The notes under the pieces: generated by a model
What the model saw: only the letters and a program-made list of their open reading frames with translations
The model's database searches: none
Told to the model about the DNA's origin: nothing
Shown here: piece after piece, positions 1 to 7,040 of the stretch
Layout of the letters: each line of letters begins with the position of its first letter
How positions within the stretch are numbered: position 1 is the stretch's first letter
DNA from: an uncultured Dehalococcoidia bacterium
GTDB lineage: Bacteria; Chloroflexota; Dehalococcoidia; Lucifugimonadales; UBA3495
Assembly: GCA_958296385.1 (NCBI GenBank)
Contig: OY282494.1
Coordinates: 2,996,981-3,060,980, forward strand
DNA length: 64,000 nt
Direction: 5' to 3'
Position numbers and translations under genes: made by a program

Positions 1-166
1 CCCGGAATGAATAGCGTCTTGATGATTAGCGACTTGATACGCCGGCGACTTGTCCGGGGTGCGCCGGCATACTATGATTGACCAACCTCGCCGGCGCCGC
101 CGTTAGCCGCCGCCGGCCATCCACCCGGCCCACTTACCCGGCCCACTTACAAGGAGCAACCGAACT

Positions 167-1138
167 ATGAAAGCAGCCCAACTTGTCGCCCCCAAGCGTT
201 GGGAGTTCACCGACGTTGACACGCCCGCGCCGGCGGATGGCCAGGTGCTGGTCAAGATGGAGCGGGTCAGCGTGTGCGGCTCCGACATCCGCCACACCTA
301 CGGCCCGGTGCTGGACGAATCCGAGTACCCCCTGGCCCCCTGTCGCGGCGCCCACGAACTGGCCGGCGTCATCGTGGACAGCAAGACCGACGAATACCGG
401 GCGGGCCAGCGCGTCATCGTGATACCCTTCCCCGGCACCGGCGGGCTGTGCGAGTACGTGCTGTCGGCGCCGGGCCGCATCGCCGTGCTGCCCCACTACG
501 GCGCGCTGGACGAGTGGGTAATGTGCCAGCCGCCCGGCACCGTGCTGTACTCCTGCCGGCAGCTGGGCAGCCCCTTGCAGCAGAACATCCTCATCTTTGG
601 CCAGGGCAGCATCGGGCTGAGCTTTACCATGATCCTCTCCCGCATGGGCGCCCGCAACGTCATCGTCGTTGACCCCCTGGACTACCGGCTGGAAAAGTCC
701 AAAGAGATGGGCTCCACGCACCAGATTAACCCCGACAAGCAGGACGTCACCGAGGCGGTAATGGAGATTACCAAGGGCGCCGGGCCGGATACCTGCGTAG
801 AGGCCGCCGGCTACCCCGACTCGCTGAACGACTGTTTCCGGCAGGTGCGTCAGTTCGGGCAGGTAATTGTGTTCGGCGTGCAAACCGACCACATGGTGCC
901 CATCGAGCATAACCTCTGGATGGACAAGCAGCCGCGCATCATCCCCACCACCGGCGCCCGCAGCGGCGACCCCATCAGCCAGATTCAGGACATGGTTGAC
1001 CTGCGGGCCCGCGGCTGGGCCGACCCGGCCGAGCTGATTACCCACCGCGTCGGGTTCTCCGAAATCCAATCGGCCTATGATATGTACGAGCAGCGCCTCG
1101 ACAACGTCATCAAGGTCGTAATGGACATCAACTCCTAG
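167..1138 (+). CDS. Medium-chain (zinc-type) alcohol dehydrogenase/reductase family protein
   Basis: A 323-residue cytosolic NAD(P)-dependent MDR-fold oxidoreductase; the substrate cannot be told. The N-terminal GroES-like domain keeps the catalytic-zinc region (Cys37 in VCGSD, then GAHE at 61-64, equivalent to the usual GHE). The four-cysteine structural-zinc loop of classical alcohol dehydrogenases is absent. The Rossmann glycine motif GQGSIG is at 145-150, with an acidic residue at the end of the next strand (VVDP), which favours NAD. The start is fixed by AAGGAG at 151-156, ten bases before the ATG. Family lengths are usually 330-350, so this is slightly short but complete. It stands alone. 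Fold assignment is firm; role (polyol, sorbitol or threonine-type dehydrogenase) is open. Confidence 0.88.
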   Translation: MKAAQLVAPKRWEFTDVDTPAPADGQVLVKMERVSVCGSDIRHTYGPVLDESEYPLAPCRGAHELAGVIVDSKTDEYRAGQRVIVIPFPGTGGLCEYVLSAPGRIAVLPHYGALDEWVMCQPPGTVLYSCRQLGSPLQQNILIFGQGSIGLSFTMILSRMGARNVIVVDPLDYRLEKSKEMGSTHQINPDKQDVTEAVMEITKGAGPDTCVEAAGYPDSLNDCFRQVRQFGQVIVFGVQTDHMVPIEHNLWMDKQPRIIPTTGARSGDPISQIQDMVDLRARGWADPAELITHRVGFSEIQSAYDMYEQRLDNVIKVVMDINS

Positions 1139-1188
1139 CCCGCGCGCACGGGCCAATCAGGGCAATCCGGGCGCGGGGATGGGGCGGT

Positions 1189-2316
1189 ATGACGGCTGCA
1201 TACGGACAACCGCCCCGCCCCGCCAACACCGCTGCCTCCGACGCTGCCGCCGACGCCCCGGCCTTAACCGCCGGGGCGCGGGTGCTGCTGGCGCGGGAGA
1301 ACCTCTGCCTGGCCATGGCCCTCTTTGCCGCCTCGCACCAGGGGCTGATTACCACCGCATTTGTGCCGGCCCGCGCCGACATCTACCTGCAAAACGGCGA
1401 CGTAGTGGACTACGCCGTTCCCCTGGAACTTACCGACAACGCGGCCCTGGTCCGCTGCGCCGGCAACCAAATCCGGGGCGCCTTTGCCCTCTGCGTTTTG
1501 CAGACGCAGCGGGAGCTGGCCAGCGGGTTCCCGGATTTGCTGGCGGACGCCAACGAGGACGCAAACGAATTTGACGCCGACTTGCGGGCGGCCGGCGCCG
1601 CCGTCTATCTAATCGCCCGCAGCGTAGAGCGTGACCTGATTGCGCCCCGGTGGGACATCCCCCCGGACTACCGCCGGCTGCACGCAGTGCCGGCCTTTGA
1701 CTTCGCGCTGGACGCCACCCGGCTGGACGGGCAGGCCGTGCGCTGGGAGCACTTCGGCGGCCTGCCCCGGTTTCTGGACTTGACCCTCTACCTGGCCCGG
1801 CGGCTGGACGAATCGGAGCCGGTCACCGGCCCCGGCGAGTACGGCATTACGGGCGATTTGGCCGGTATGCTGTCGTCCGATGCGGCGTCCGACGGGCCGC
1901 CCGTGATACAACCCGGCTTTGGCAGCGGCGCCGGACGGCTGCGCCGGCCCGATGATGCTCTGTCCAGTGATGCTCTGTCCGGTAATCCGCTGTCCGGTAA
2001 TCCACTATCCGATGCCGCTACGCTATCCGGATGGGTTGCGCCGACGGCTCCGCCGGAACCCCGGTTCGGCATCGCATCCCCGGCTGCGGAGTCCGGGCCG
2101 GTGGGCGATTTCGTAACCGACGCCTGCGCCACCGACGCCGGCGCAATGACGCTGGCCAGCGCCCTGTACACGTCCTATGCCGCCTGGTGCCTGGACAACG
2201 GCTATCTGTCGGTAAGCCAGCGCAAGTTCGGCCTGGAGCTCACGGCGCAGGGCTATCAGCGCAAACGCCGGGGCAAAGGCCGCCACTGGTGGGTTGGCCT
2301 GCAACCCCGGGATTGA
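1189..2316 (+). CDS. Hypothetical protein with a D5/P4-primase-like C-terminal winged-helix segment
   Basis: A 375-residue protein. Residues 1-230 are a compact Ala/Leu/Asp-rich region I do not recognise. A low-complexity Asp/Ser/Leu linker (about 255-280) is encoded by 15-bp tandem repeats. The last ~50 residues (YTSYAAWCLDNG, then SQRKFGLEL and GRHWWVGL) resemble the C-terminal winged helix of phage/plasmid D5/P4-type primases, where the order is Y-W-N-G-S-QR-FG-GR-W-G. No primase or superfamily-3 helicase motifs precede it, so it is not a full primase. The first ATG after the upstream gene is used and has no strong ribosome site. It may be a domesticated fragment of a mobile-element replication protein. 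Coding status is fairly sure; function unknown. Confidence 0.6.
   Translation: MTAAYGQPPRPANTAASDAAADAPALTAGARVLLARENLCLAMALFAASHQGLITTAFVPARADIYLQNGDVVDYAVPLELTDNAALVRCAGNQIRGAFALCVLQTQRELASGFPDLLADANEDANEFDADLRAAGAAVYLIARSVERDLIAPRWDIPPDYRRLHAVPAFDFALDATRLDGQAVRWEHFGGLPRFLDLTLYLARRLDESEPVTGPGEYGITGDLAGMLSSDAASDGPPVIQPGFGSGAGRLRRPDDALSSDALSGNPLSGNPLSDAATLSGWVAPTAPPEPRFGIASPAAESGPVGDFVTDACATDAGAMTLASALYTSYAAWCLDNGYLSVSQRKFGLELTAQGYQRKRRGKGRHWWVGLQPRD
1954..2013 (+). repeat. 15-bp in-frame tandem repeat (4 units)
   Basis: Four consecutive 15-bp units begin at 1954, 1969, 1984 and 1999. Each encodes a variant of the pentapeptide (D/N)(A/P)LS(S/G/D), and a fifth degenerate unit follows. The unit is a multiple of three, so copy-number change would keep the reading frame and only alter linker length. 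Confidence 0.75.
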
Positions 2317-2345
2317 GGCGCTGCGGAATGAGGCTACCCACTCCC

Positions 2346-2460
2346 CTAATGTCATTCTGAGCGTAGCGAAGAATCTCGGCAGCGTAGCAGCGGCGTTTGT
2401 CGCCAAAGTGCGCGCTACGTCATCGAGATTCTTCGCTGCGCTCAGAATGGCATTGGGGGT
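2346..2460. repeat. Dispersed inverted repeat (REP/MITE-like), copy 1
   Basis: The left arm begins GTCATTCTGAGCGTAGCGAA at 2351 and its imperfect reverse complement ends at about 2453, separated by ~45 bp. The same arms recur at 37686, 41010 and 58453 as full copies, and at 11607, 29144 and 47960 as halves. All copies are intergenic. No ORF lies inside, so it is non-autonomous. Together with the operator at 2554 it accounts for most of the 2317-2660 gap. Confidence 0.85.
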
Positions 2461-2553
2461 AAGGAATGGCAGTAGGGGTAGCAATGACGCGGGTAGCCGG
2501 CACGGAATGGCGGTGGTATGGCCGGTTTGCGCCGGTAAAAAATCGGCTTTTTT

Positions 2554-2607
2554 GTTACACCCACGTAACATCTGCGTAAAACCGGCGTAACACGCTGGCG
2601 GCATACT
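2554..2607 (+). promoter_or_regulatory. Promoter 1 of the micropeptide trio: four 11-bp-phased GTAACA repeats and a -10 box
   Basis: Hexamers GTTACA, GTAACA, GTAAAA and GTAACA start at 2554, 2565, 2576 and 2587, exactly 11 bp apart. The -10-like CATACT lies at 2602-2607, 15 bp after the start of the last repeat, and no good -35 is seen. Known facts: OmpR/PhoB-family activators (PhoB, PhoP, GlnR) bind 11-bp direct repeats that replace the -35 element. Inference: an activator of this family turns on the gene at 2661. Confidence 0.7.
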
Positions 2608-2660
2608 GCACGCATCAAAGGGTCGTACCCCATCAACCAGCCAGCCGGAGAGATACTAGA

Positions 2661-2810
2661 ATGATTGCCATTGCCGCCGCCGCCGCTTTCGTTGGACTGT
2701 TCGCACTGTGGGTCGTAGTCCCCCGCTTCATCCTCCGTCGCCGCGAGAACCAGGCCCCCGCAGTCATTCCGATGCGCCAGGACGACTACGCTCCCATGGC
2801 CGCCGACTAG
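2661..2810 (+). CDS. Single-pass membrane micropeptide, family copy 1 (49 aa)
   Basis: A 49-residue protein: hydrophobic helix AAAAAFVGLFALWVVVP at residues 5-21, then a positively charged RFILRRR stretch, then a polar tail ending in AAD. By the positive-inside rule the tail should be cytoplasmic. Two paralogues follow at 3014 and 3442, sharing the LF-LWVVVP core. The start is supported by GGAG at 2647-2650 within a leader (GGAGAGATACT) shared with copy 2. An 11-bp-phased operator lies upstream and a hairpin terminator downstream, so it is a monocistronic unit. I know no named family. Small subunits or regulators of membrane complexes have this layout, but no partner is visible. Confidence 0.75.
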   Translation: MIAIAAAAAFVGLFALWVVVPRFILRRRENQAPAVIPMRQDDYAPMAAD

Positions 2811-2840
2811 CCGCCATCCGGCATACCCCCCGCGCCATCG

Positions 2841-2866
2841 CCCGGAGCATTGCTCCGGGCTTTCGC
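2841..2866 (+). terminator. Hairpin terminator after micropeptide 1
   Basis: The stem CCCGGAGCA / TGCTCCGGG closes a tiny loop at 2841-2859 and is followed by CTTTCGCTTGCC. The U-run is short, so termination may be inefficient. The same hairpin and tail recur after micropeptide 2. Confidence 0.6.
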
Positions 2867-2899
2867 TTGCCTTGCGCCGGTTTTTAGAATTGGGCGGTT

Positions 2900-2964
2900 T
2901 TTACACGGGCGTAATATTTCCGTAACAATTTTGTAACATTTGCGCGGCGCAACTGGCGCATAAT
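2900..2964 (+). promoter_or_regulatory. Promoter 2 of the micropeptide trio: four 11-bp-phased repeats and a -10 box
   Basis: TTTACA, GTAATA, GTAACA and GTAACA start at 2900, 2911, 2922 and 2933, again in exact 11-bp register. The -10-like CATAAT is at 2959-2964. The gap from the last good repeat to the -10 is 11 bp longer than in promoters 1 and 3, leaving room for one degenerate fifth site at 2944. Confidence 0.65.
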
Positions 2965-3013
2965 GGTAAAACTATCGGGTGCATTTCACCAAACCGTCAG
3001 GAGAGATACTGAT

Positions 3014-3160
3014 ATGCTTGCCCTTGCCGCCGCCGCTTTTGCTGGCCTGTTCTCACTGTGGGTTGTGGTTCCCAACTACCTGCGCCGCCGCGCCGCCAGG
3101 CGCAAGGCTGACCCGGCTGCGATGCGCGACGAGGAGCACGCCTCAATGGCCACCGACTAA
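3014..3160 (+). CDS. Single-pass membrane micropeptide, family copy 2 (48 aa)
   Basis: A 48-residue paralogue of the proteins at 2661 and 3442. The helix LAAAAFAGLFSLWVVVP is followed by RRRAARRK and an acidic tail ending in ATD. An in-frame upstream start at 2963 exists, but alignment with the paralogues and the shared GGAGAGATACT leader (3000-3010) place the start at 3014. It has its own phased operator and terminator. The most basic juxtamembrane segment of the trio is here. Function unknown; probably the same role as copy 1, perhaps a different dose or partner. Confidence 0.75.
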   Translation: MLALAAAAFAGLFSLWVVVPNYLRRRAARRKADPAAMRDEEHASMATD

Positions 3161-3190
3161 CCCCCGGCCGGCATACGCGCTGCGCTACGG

Positions 3191-3216
3191 CCCGGAGCAC
3201 CGCTCCGGGCTTTCGC
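3191..3216 (+). terminator. Hairpin terminator after micropeptide 2
   Basis: The stem CCCGGAGC / GCTCCGGG at 3191-3209 is followed by CTTTCGCGTGCC, nearly identical to the hairpin after copy 1. The terminator was therefore duplicated together with the gene. Confidence 0.6.
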
Positions 3217-3321
3217 GTGCCCGGCGACGATTGCCCGGCGCTGCCGGCGGCGCTGACGATGCTTGCCTTACGACGATGCTTGCCTTACGACGGATGATTG
3301 ACCCGCGGCGCGGCCCGCACC

Positions 3322-3375
3322 GTTACAAGGCTGTTACATTTGCGAAAAACCGGCGTAACAACTTGGCGGCATACT
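3322..3375 (+). promoter_or_regulatory. Promoter 3 of the micropeptide trio: four 11-bp-phased repeats and a -10 box
   Basis: GTTACA, GTTACA, GAAAAA and GTAACA start at 3322, 3333, 3344 and 3355 in 11-bp register. CATACT at 3370-3375 sits 15 bp after the start of the last repeat, the same spacing as promoter 1. The downstream half (ACCGGCGTAACA, then TGGCGGCATACT) is almost identical to promoter 1. Confidence 0.7.
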
Positions 3376-3441
3376 AGCCCCATCGCAAATCGCAGTTCCT
3401 TGCATCGTAATGGAATCGTAATGGATTGGAGGCATAATCAA

Positions 3442-3609
3442 ATGGAAATCATCGCTGCCGCAGCCGCTTTCGTTGTCCTGTTTGCCCTGTGGGTCGTCGT
3501 CCCCCGGTTTTGCATCCAGCGCAAGCAAAAGGCCAACAACCCGGCCCCCCGGCAGCGGTTCTCCACCGAACTGCCCTCCGACCTCCCGGCCCCGCAGGCG
3601 GCGGACTAA
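3442..3609 (+). CDS. Single-pass membrane micropeptide, family copy 3 (55 aa)
   Basis: A 55-residue paralogue. The helix IIAAAAAFVVLFALWVVVP is followed by RFCIQRKQK and a longer proline-rich tail ending in AAD. GGAGG at 3428-3432, nine bases before the ATG, fixes the start at 3442. It differs from the other two by a cysteine just after the helix and the longer tail. A strong GC hairpin with a T-run ends the unit at 3636. Function unknown. Confidence 0.75.
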   Translation: MEIIAAAAAFVVLFALWVVVPRFCIQRKQKANNPAPRQRFSTELPSDLPAPQAAD

Positions 3610-3635
3610 ACCCGCCCGCCCGCTGCTTTGCAGAT

Positions 3636-3667
3636 TAGCCCGGGGCTGCGTTCCCCGGGCTTTTTGC
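3636..3667. terminator. Bidirectional terminator between micropeptide 3 and the PNPOx gene
   Basis: The GC-rich inverted repeat AGCCCGGGG / CCCCGGGCT is followed on the plus strand by TTTTT. The PNPOx-like gene on the minus strand ends immediately beside it, so the hairpin can serve both convergent units. Confidence 0.65.
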
Positions 3668-4185
3668 TATTCGCCGTTAGCACCGGAGACGCCGGCCGCG
3701 CGCTCCCGTTCCCGCCATTCCGCGCTGCGGGCGTCCCAATAGGATTGCCATTCCTGGCGGGTTTCGTCCTCGGTGGCGCCACCCCAGTAGCCGGGCGATA
3801 CCAGCTCCGCCGCCGACTCAACGCGAATCAGAGCGACGGCGCGCACCCGGTCGGCCAGCCGTTGCAGCGACGCCGGGCCGCCCCGCATCCGCTCCAGCAC
3901 CGCATCGTACACGGCGCCATCCCCGTGGACGGCGGCCTTGCCCTTGAATCGGTAGCCTTTGCGCAGGAACACGTCAACTACGTTCAGCTCGATGGACGGG
4001 TTGGCGGCCAGGTTGCCCATCGTCCCCGGCGAGGCCAGGTCGGTGAACAGAATGTGGTCGTCGTCCCAAACCTGCGCCGTGCCTTTGGGCGACAGGTTCG
4101 GCGTGCCGTCGGGGCACACCGTAGCGGCAAAAATCAGCCGCTGCCCGGCGATGACCTCCTGCATATGACTGGTCAGTATTCCCAT
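3667..4185 (-). CDS. Pyridoxamine 5'-phosphate oxidase-like FMN-binding split-barrel protein
   Basis: A 172-residue protein with the PNPOx-like split-barrel pattern: an N-terminal strand with DGTPNLSPKGTAQVWDDD, then HILFTD, then NPSIELNVVD. Such proteins bind FMN, F420 or heme as small dimeric redox proteins; the reaction here cannot be deduced. AGGAGG about ten bases upstream supports the start. Length fits the family (150-200). It is convergent with the micropeptide trio and divergent from the hydrolase at 4355, with ~170 bp between for two promoters. Other F420/FMN enzymes in the window make a redox role plausible. Confidence 0.82.
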   Translation of the reverse strand: MGILTSHMQEVIAGQRLIFAATVCPDGTPNLSPKGTAQVWDDDHILFTDLASPGTMGNLAANPSIELNVVDVFLRKGYRFKGKAAVHGDGAVYDAVLERMRGGPASLQRLADRVRAVALIRVESAAELVSPGYWGGATEDETRQEWQSYWDARSAEWRERERAAGVSGANGE

Positions 4186-4354
4186 AACCCGGCAATCCTC
4201 CTGGCCGTCGTTTTGGCCGGCCGTCGTTTCAGTCTATGGCGATTGACATTGTACCGGGCCATAGTTAGCATTGCATCAATCGGCTGTCATCAGAGCCCGC
4301 CGGATGGGCCCGCCCGCCGGCGCTGCATCCGGTTACATCAAGGAGGCCACGATT

Positions 4355-5155
4355 ATGTTCGTGCGGCGCGACCTTACCGATACCGTTGAAACCCGTGAAG
4401 GCAATATGCACTTCGTCAAGCAGGGCGCCGGCTACCCGCTGGTTATGCTCCACCCCCTGGGCACGTCCACCTGGGCCTGGAGTTCCGTCATTGACGCTTT
4501 CAGCCAGCATTACACCTGCTACGCCTTTGATATGCTGGGGCATGGCGAGTCGGACAAGCCCACCCGTCATTTTAACATCCCGGATTACGCGCAGGCTTTG
4601 GATGACGCCTGCCAGATTCTGAACATCCACCGGGGCCATTACGTGGGCAACTCGGTGGGGGCGGTGCTGGCTACCGAGATGGCGGCCTCGTTCCCCGACC
4701 GGCTGGACAAGCTGGTGCTGGTGGGCGCCCCGGTCTGGGACGCCCGCACCGCCCCGGAGCGCATCGCCGAGTCCGCCGCCGGCTACGACGCCGACGGTAT
4801 GCCCGTGCTGCGTACCGTAGAACAGGCCAAAGAATCCACCACCTTTGCCGAACCCCGGCAAGAATGGGTGGACGCCACCAACGACACCCGCGCGCAGGCC
4901 GGCGCCTGGGTCAAAAAGCTGCACGAGTCCCTGGCCTGGTACGACATCATGGCCCGCCTGCCCCGCGTCAGCGCGCGGGAAACGCTGGTGCTCTACGGCG
5001 AAGTTGACCGCCTGCGCGACGGTGAGGAACTGCTGCACAACAACATCGTCCGGGCCCGCAAACACGTCATGCCCGGCGTGGGCCACATCCCGCAGATTGA
5101 AGCCCCGGAGGAGTTCGTGGACGCCGTACTGTCATTCCTGAAACCGGCGGGCTGA
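4355..5155 (+). CDS. Alpha/beta hydrolase
   Basis: A 266-residue alpha/beta-hydrolase-fold enzyme. HPLG at 33-36 forms the oxyanion region, the nucleophile is Ser100 in GNSVG, an acidic residue lies in LYGEVDRL (about 220), and the catalytic histidine in GVGHIPQIEAPEEF (about 247). The family includes esterases, C-C hydrolases and dehalogenases; I cannot choose. The start at 4355 follows AAGGAGG at 4340-4346; an earlier in-frame ATG lacks such a site. It is a single-gene unit. It is one of three such hydrolases in the window, all with the same pocket order but different nucleophile elbows. Confidence 0.88.
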   Translation: MFVRRDLTDTVETREGNMHFVKQGAGYPLVMLHPLGTSTWAWSSVIDAFSQHYTCYAFDMLGHGESDKPTRHFNIPDYAQALDDACQILNIHRGHYVGNSVGAVLATEMAASFPDRLDKLVLVGAPVWDARTAPERIAESAAGYDADGMPVLRTVEQAKESTTFAEPRQEWVDATNDTRAQAGAWVKKLHESLAWYDIMARLPRVSARETLVLYGEVDRLRDGEELLHNNIVRARKHVMPGVGHIPQIEAPEEFVDAVLSFLKPAG

Positions 5156-5336
5156 CCTGAAACCGACGGGCTGATGCGATATTGCAGCGTAAATCAACGC
5201 GGCCGCCTCTTGGATACGCCGGTTTTATCGGCTAACATAGGGGGCGGCATCCGCTCAACTCAACCGCCCGAACTTTACCGCCATCCGAACCTTACCTTAT
5301 GAATGACCGTCCCGCCCGTCTCACCGTCTAGCTGCC

Positions 5337-6683
5337 ATGTCAACCATATTCGTCGGAACTCGCAATCGCAGTCACCAGCTGCTGCGCACCGCGCAGGTGC
5401 GCGACCGTGCCGGCACGTCCAACATCGTGGCGGTTGGCATGGGTACGGCCGGCTGCCGGCGGGTCGTGCTGTTCTTGCAGCGCATGGCCGAACTGGCGGC
5501 CGTCAACCGCGTCCAGTCTGCCGTGTTCTACGACTGCAACGAAGTCACCATCAACCACATCAGCCGCTATCTGGTCAAGTTTATGGGCAAGAAACGCGGC
5601 AGCCTGGGCGTGCAGGCCCTGTTTCCGGGGTACGTGCCGGTACCCAACGGCTTTACGCGCAACCCACAGCACTTCCGGGAGTTCTGGGGCCCCTGCGAGC
5701 GGGACATGGACAACGTAATCGAGCGGGTATCGGCCCAAGCGTCCCGCGCCGGCCGCAACCCGGCGCTGATTATCGAGTTCATGGGATTCGGCGGACACGC
5801 GGTGCTCGGCGGCCTGCTGCACCGGAAACTGCGGGAGACCTTTCCCTCGTCGGTAATCCTGCCGGTGCTGATGCTGCCCAACGACCACGTTTGCCAGGAA
5901 TGGACGCGGCGCTACATCTGGGAGCAGTACGAGGAATTGCTGGCCGGCTCCAACTGCCTGGTAACCACCCAAACCGCCAGCAGCATCGGCGAAGACGACA
6001 TCCGCCTGGCCACCGGCCTGGCCGGCGCGGAACTGGCCGAGTTTGAGGATGACGAAGCGGTCGAAAGCCCCCTGGCCTCGGTCTGCCGGCGCCTGACTCC
6101 GTCCTCCGGCGGCTGGCTGGGCATGGCCACCGCCAAGCGGCGCGTACCCATGCTGAGCAAGTTCAACTGGTCCAGCTTCCCCCCCTGGTGGCGCAAGTAC
6201 GCCGCGCTGGGGCCGGACGACGAGATGTCCATGTCCCTGGGCCACGCCGTATGGTCCACCCTGGACCCGGCGGCGCAAATGGCCGCCGGCGTCAGTCACG
6301 CCGTCAACGCGCCCCAGGAGGTAGTGGTGTCGCTGCCCATCCATCCGGATCTGCTGGAGGAGATGGCATCGGAGGCGGCGGAGGCGCTGGAGCGCAGCAC
6401 GCTGTTCGCCCGCTATCCCAACATGGACGTGGCGTTCAACACCGCCCGCTTCAACGGGGGGATTAAGCAGGAACCGTATATGCACCTGACCCGCCTTTAC
6501 CCGATACAGGGTGAATTGGGGCCGGTGATGGACGTTATGCACCCCAACCGGCCGGCGGGGGAACGGCGGCCCGGCGGCACGTTTGAAACCGGGTTCGGCT
6601 CGTACTACCACATGGACGGGGGCTCCGCGCGGTCGCTGGCGCCGGCCGGAGCAGCAGCCGGCACATCCGGCAACGCCTGCTAA
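5337..6683 (+). CDS. Divergent tubulin/FtsZ-superfamily-like protein 1
   Basis: A 448-residue protein whose conserved elements fall in the linear order of a tubulin/FtsZ GTPase. It has a T1-like loop GMGTAG (34-39) after a hydrophobic strand, then VFYDCNE where FtsZ has its AINTD strand. A T4-like loop MGFGGHAVLGGL (149-160) stands where FtsZ has GGGTGTGA. Next come VLMLPNDH and a long amphipathic helix, then GGWLGMATAKRR at the T7 position, and an FtsZ-C-like alpha/beta segment (VVVSLPIHPDLLEE onward). The classical GGGTG(S/T)G signature is not intact, so GTP binding is inferred. No good ribosome site precedes the ATG. A paralogue lies at 7041. Canonical FtsZ is 350-400 residues, so this has extra sequence. 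Could be a cytomotive filament or a non-polymerising relative. Confidence 0.6.
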   Translation: MSTIFVGTRNRSHQLLRTAQVRDRAGTSNIVAVGMGTAGCRRVVLFLQRMAELAAVNRVQSAVFYDCNEVTINHISRYLVKFMGKKRGSLGVQALFPGYVPVPNGFTRNPQHFREFWGPCERDMDNVIERVSAQASRAGRNPALIIEFMGFGGHAVLGGLLHRKLRETFPSSVILPVLMLPNDHVCQEWTRRYIWEQYEELLAGSNCLVTTQTASSIGEDDIRLATGLAGAELAEFEDDEAVESPLASVCRRLTPSSGGWLGMATAKRRVPMLSKFNWSSFPPWWRKYAALGPDDEMSMSLGHAVWSTLDPAAQMAAGVSHAVNAPQEVVVSLPIHPDLLEEMASEAAEALERSTLFARYPNMDVAFNTARFNGGIKQEPYMHLTRLYPIQGELGPVMDVMHPNRPAGERRPGGTFETGFGSYYHMDGGSARSLAPAGAAAGTSGNAC

Positions 6684-7040
6684 TCGTAGCCCCGCACGCA
6701 CGAATACCGTATAATGAAAGCATCGGACGGCATCAGCTTGACGATAACGGACGCGGGCCGGGCAAAATCCGTCGCAATACGCCGCAAGTACACGGAATAT
6801 CCGGGGAAGTCGCCAGCAGCCTCATTTGACAAAGCCCAATCCACGCTGATATGATTTGCCACGACTGCACCCTCACGATATGTATCAGTACAAAGTTGCG
6901 GCTGACTGGAACAATTATTGATTAATCACTAAATAAATGCTGACGAGGTTCCGAATAAAGTGGTTATGTCTATATCCCTACGAACCACTACCTCCGGCAG
7001 ATTCGATTACTGAACCCCGGGAGGAGGTAAAAGACCAATC
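6684..7040. other. Intergenic stretch between the two tubulin-like genes
   Basis: About 357 bp. The part from 6880 on is visibly AT-richer than its surroundings (TTGATTAATCACTAAATAAA near 6918), which suits a promoter for the gene at 7041. A TATAAT at 6710-6715 has no matching -35. Short ORFs on either strand here lack ribosome sites and homology that I can see, so I call no gene. Confidence 0.5.

Noticed and set aside
1-166. Possible promoter TTGTCC / TACTAT upstream of the MDR gene
   Set aside because: The spacing is only 14 bp; the -10 resembles the micropeptide promoters but no phased repeats are present.
134-1156. Long minus-strand ORF opposite the MDR gene
   Set aside because: It lies antisense to a clearly coding gene with strong motifs and arises from high GC and codon bias.
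5340-6701. Minus-strand ORF over the first tubulin-like gene
   Set aside because: Antisense shadow with no recognisable motif; the plus-strand frame aligns with its paralogue.
6680-6862. 60-residue minus-strand ORF between the tubulin-like genes
   Set aside because: No ribosome site and no family resemblance; a competing short plus-strand frame is equally good.
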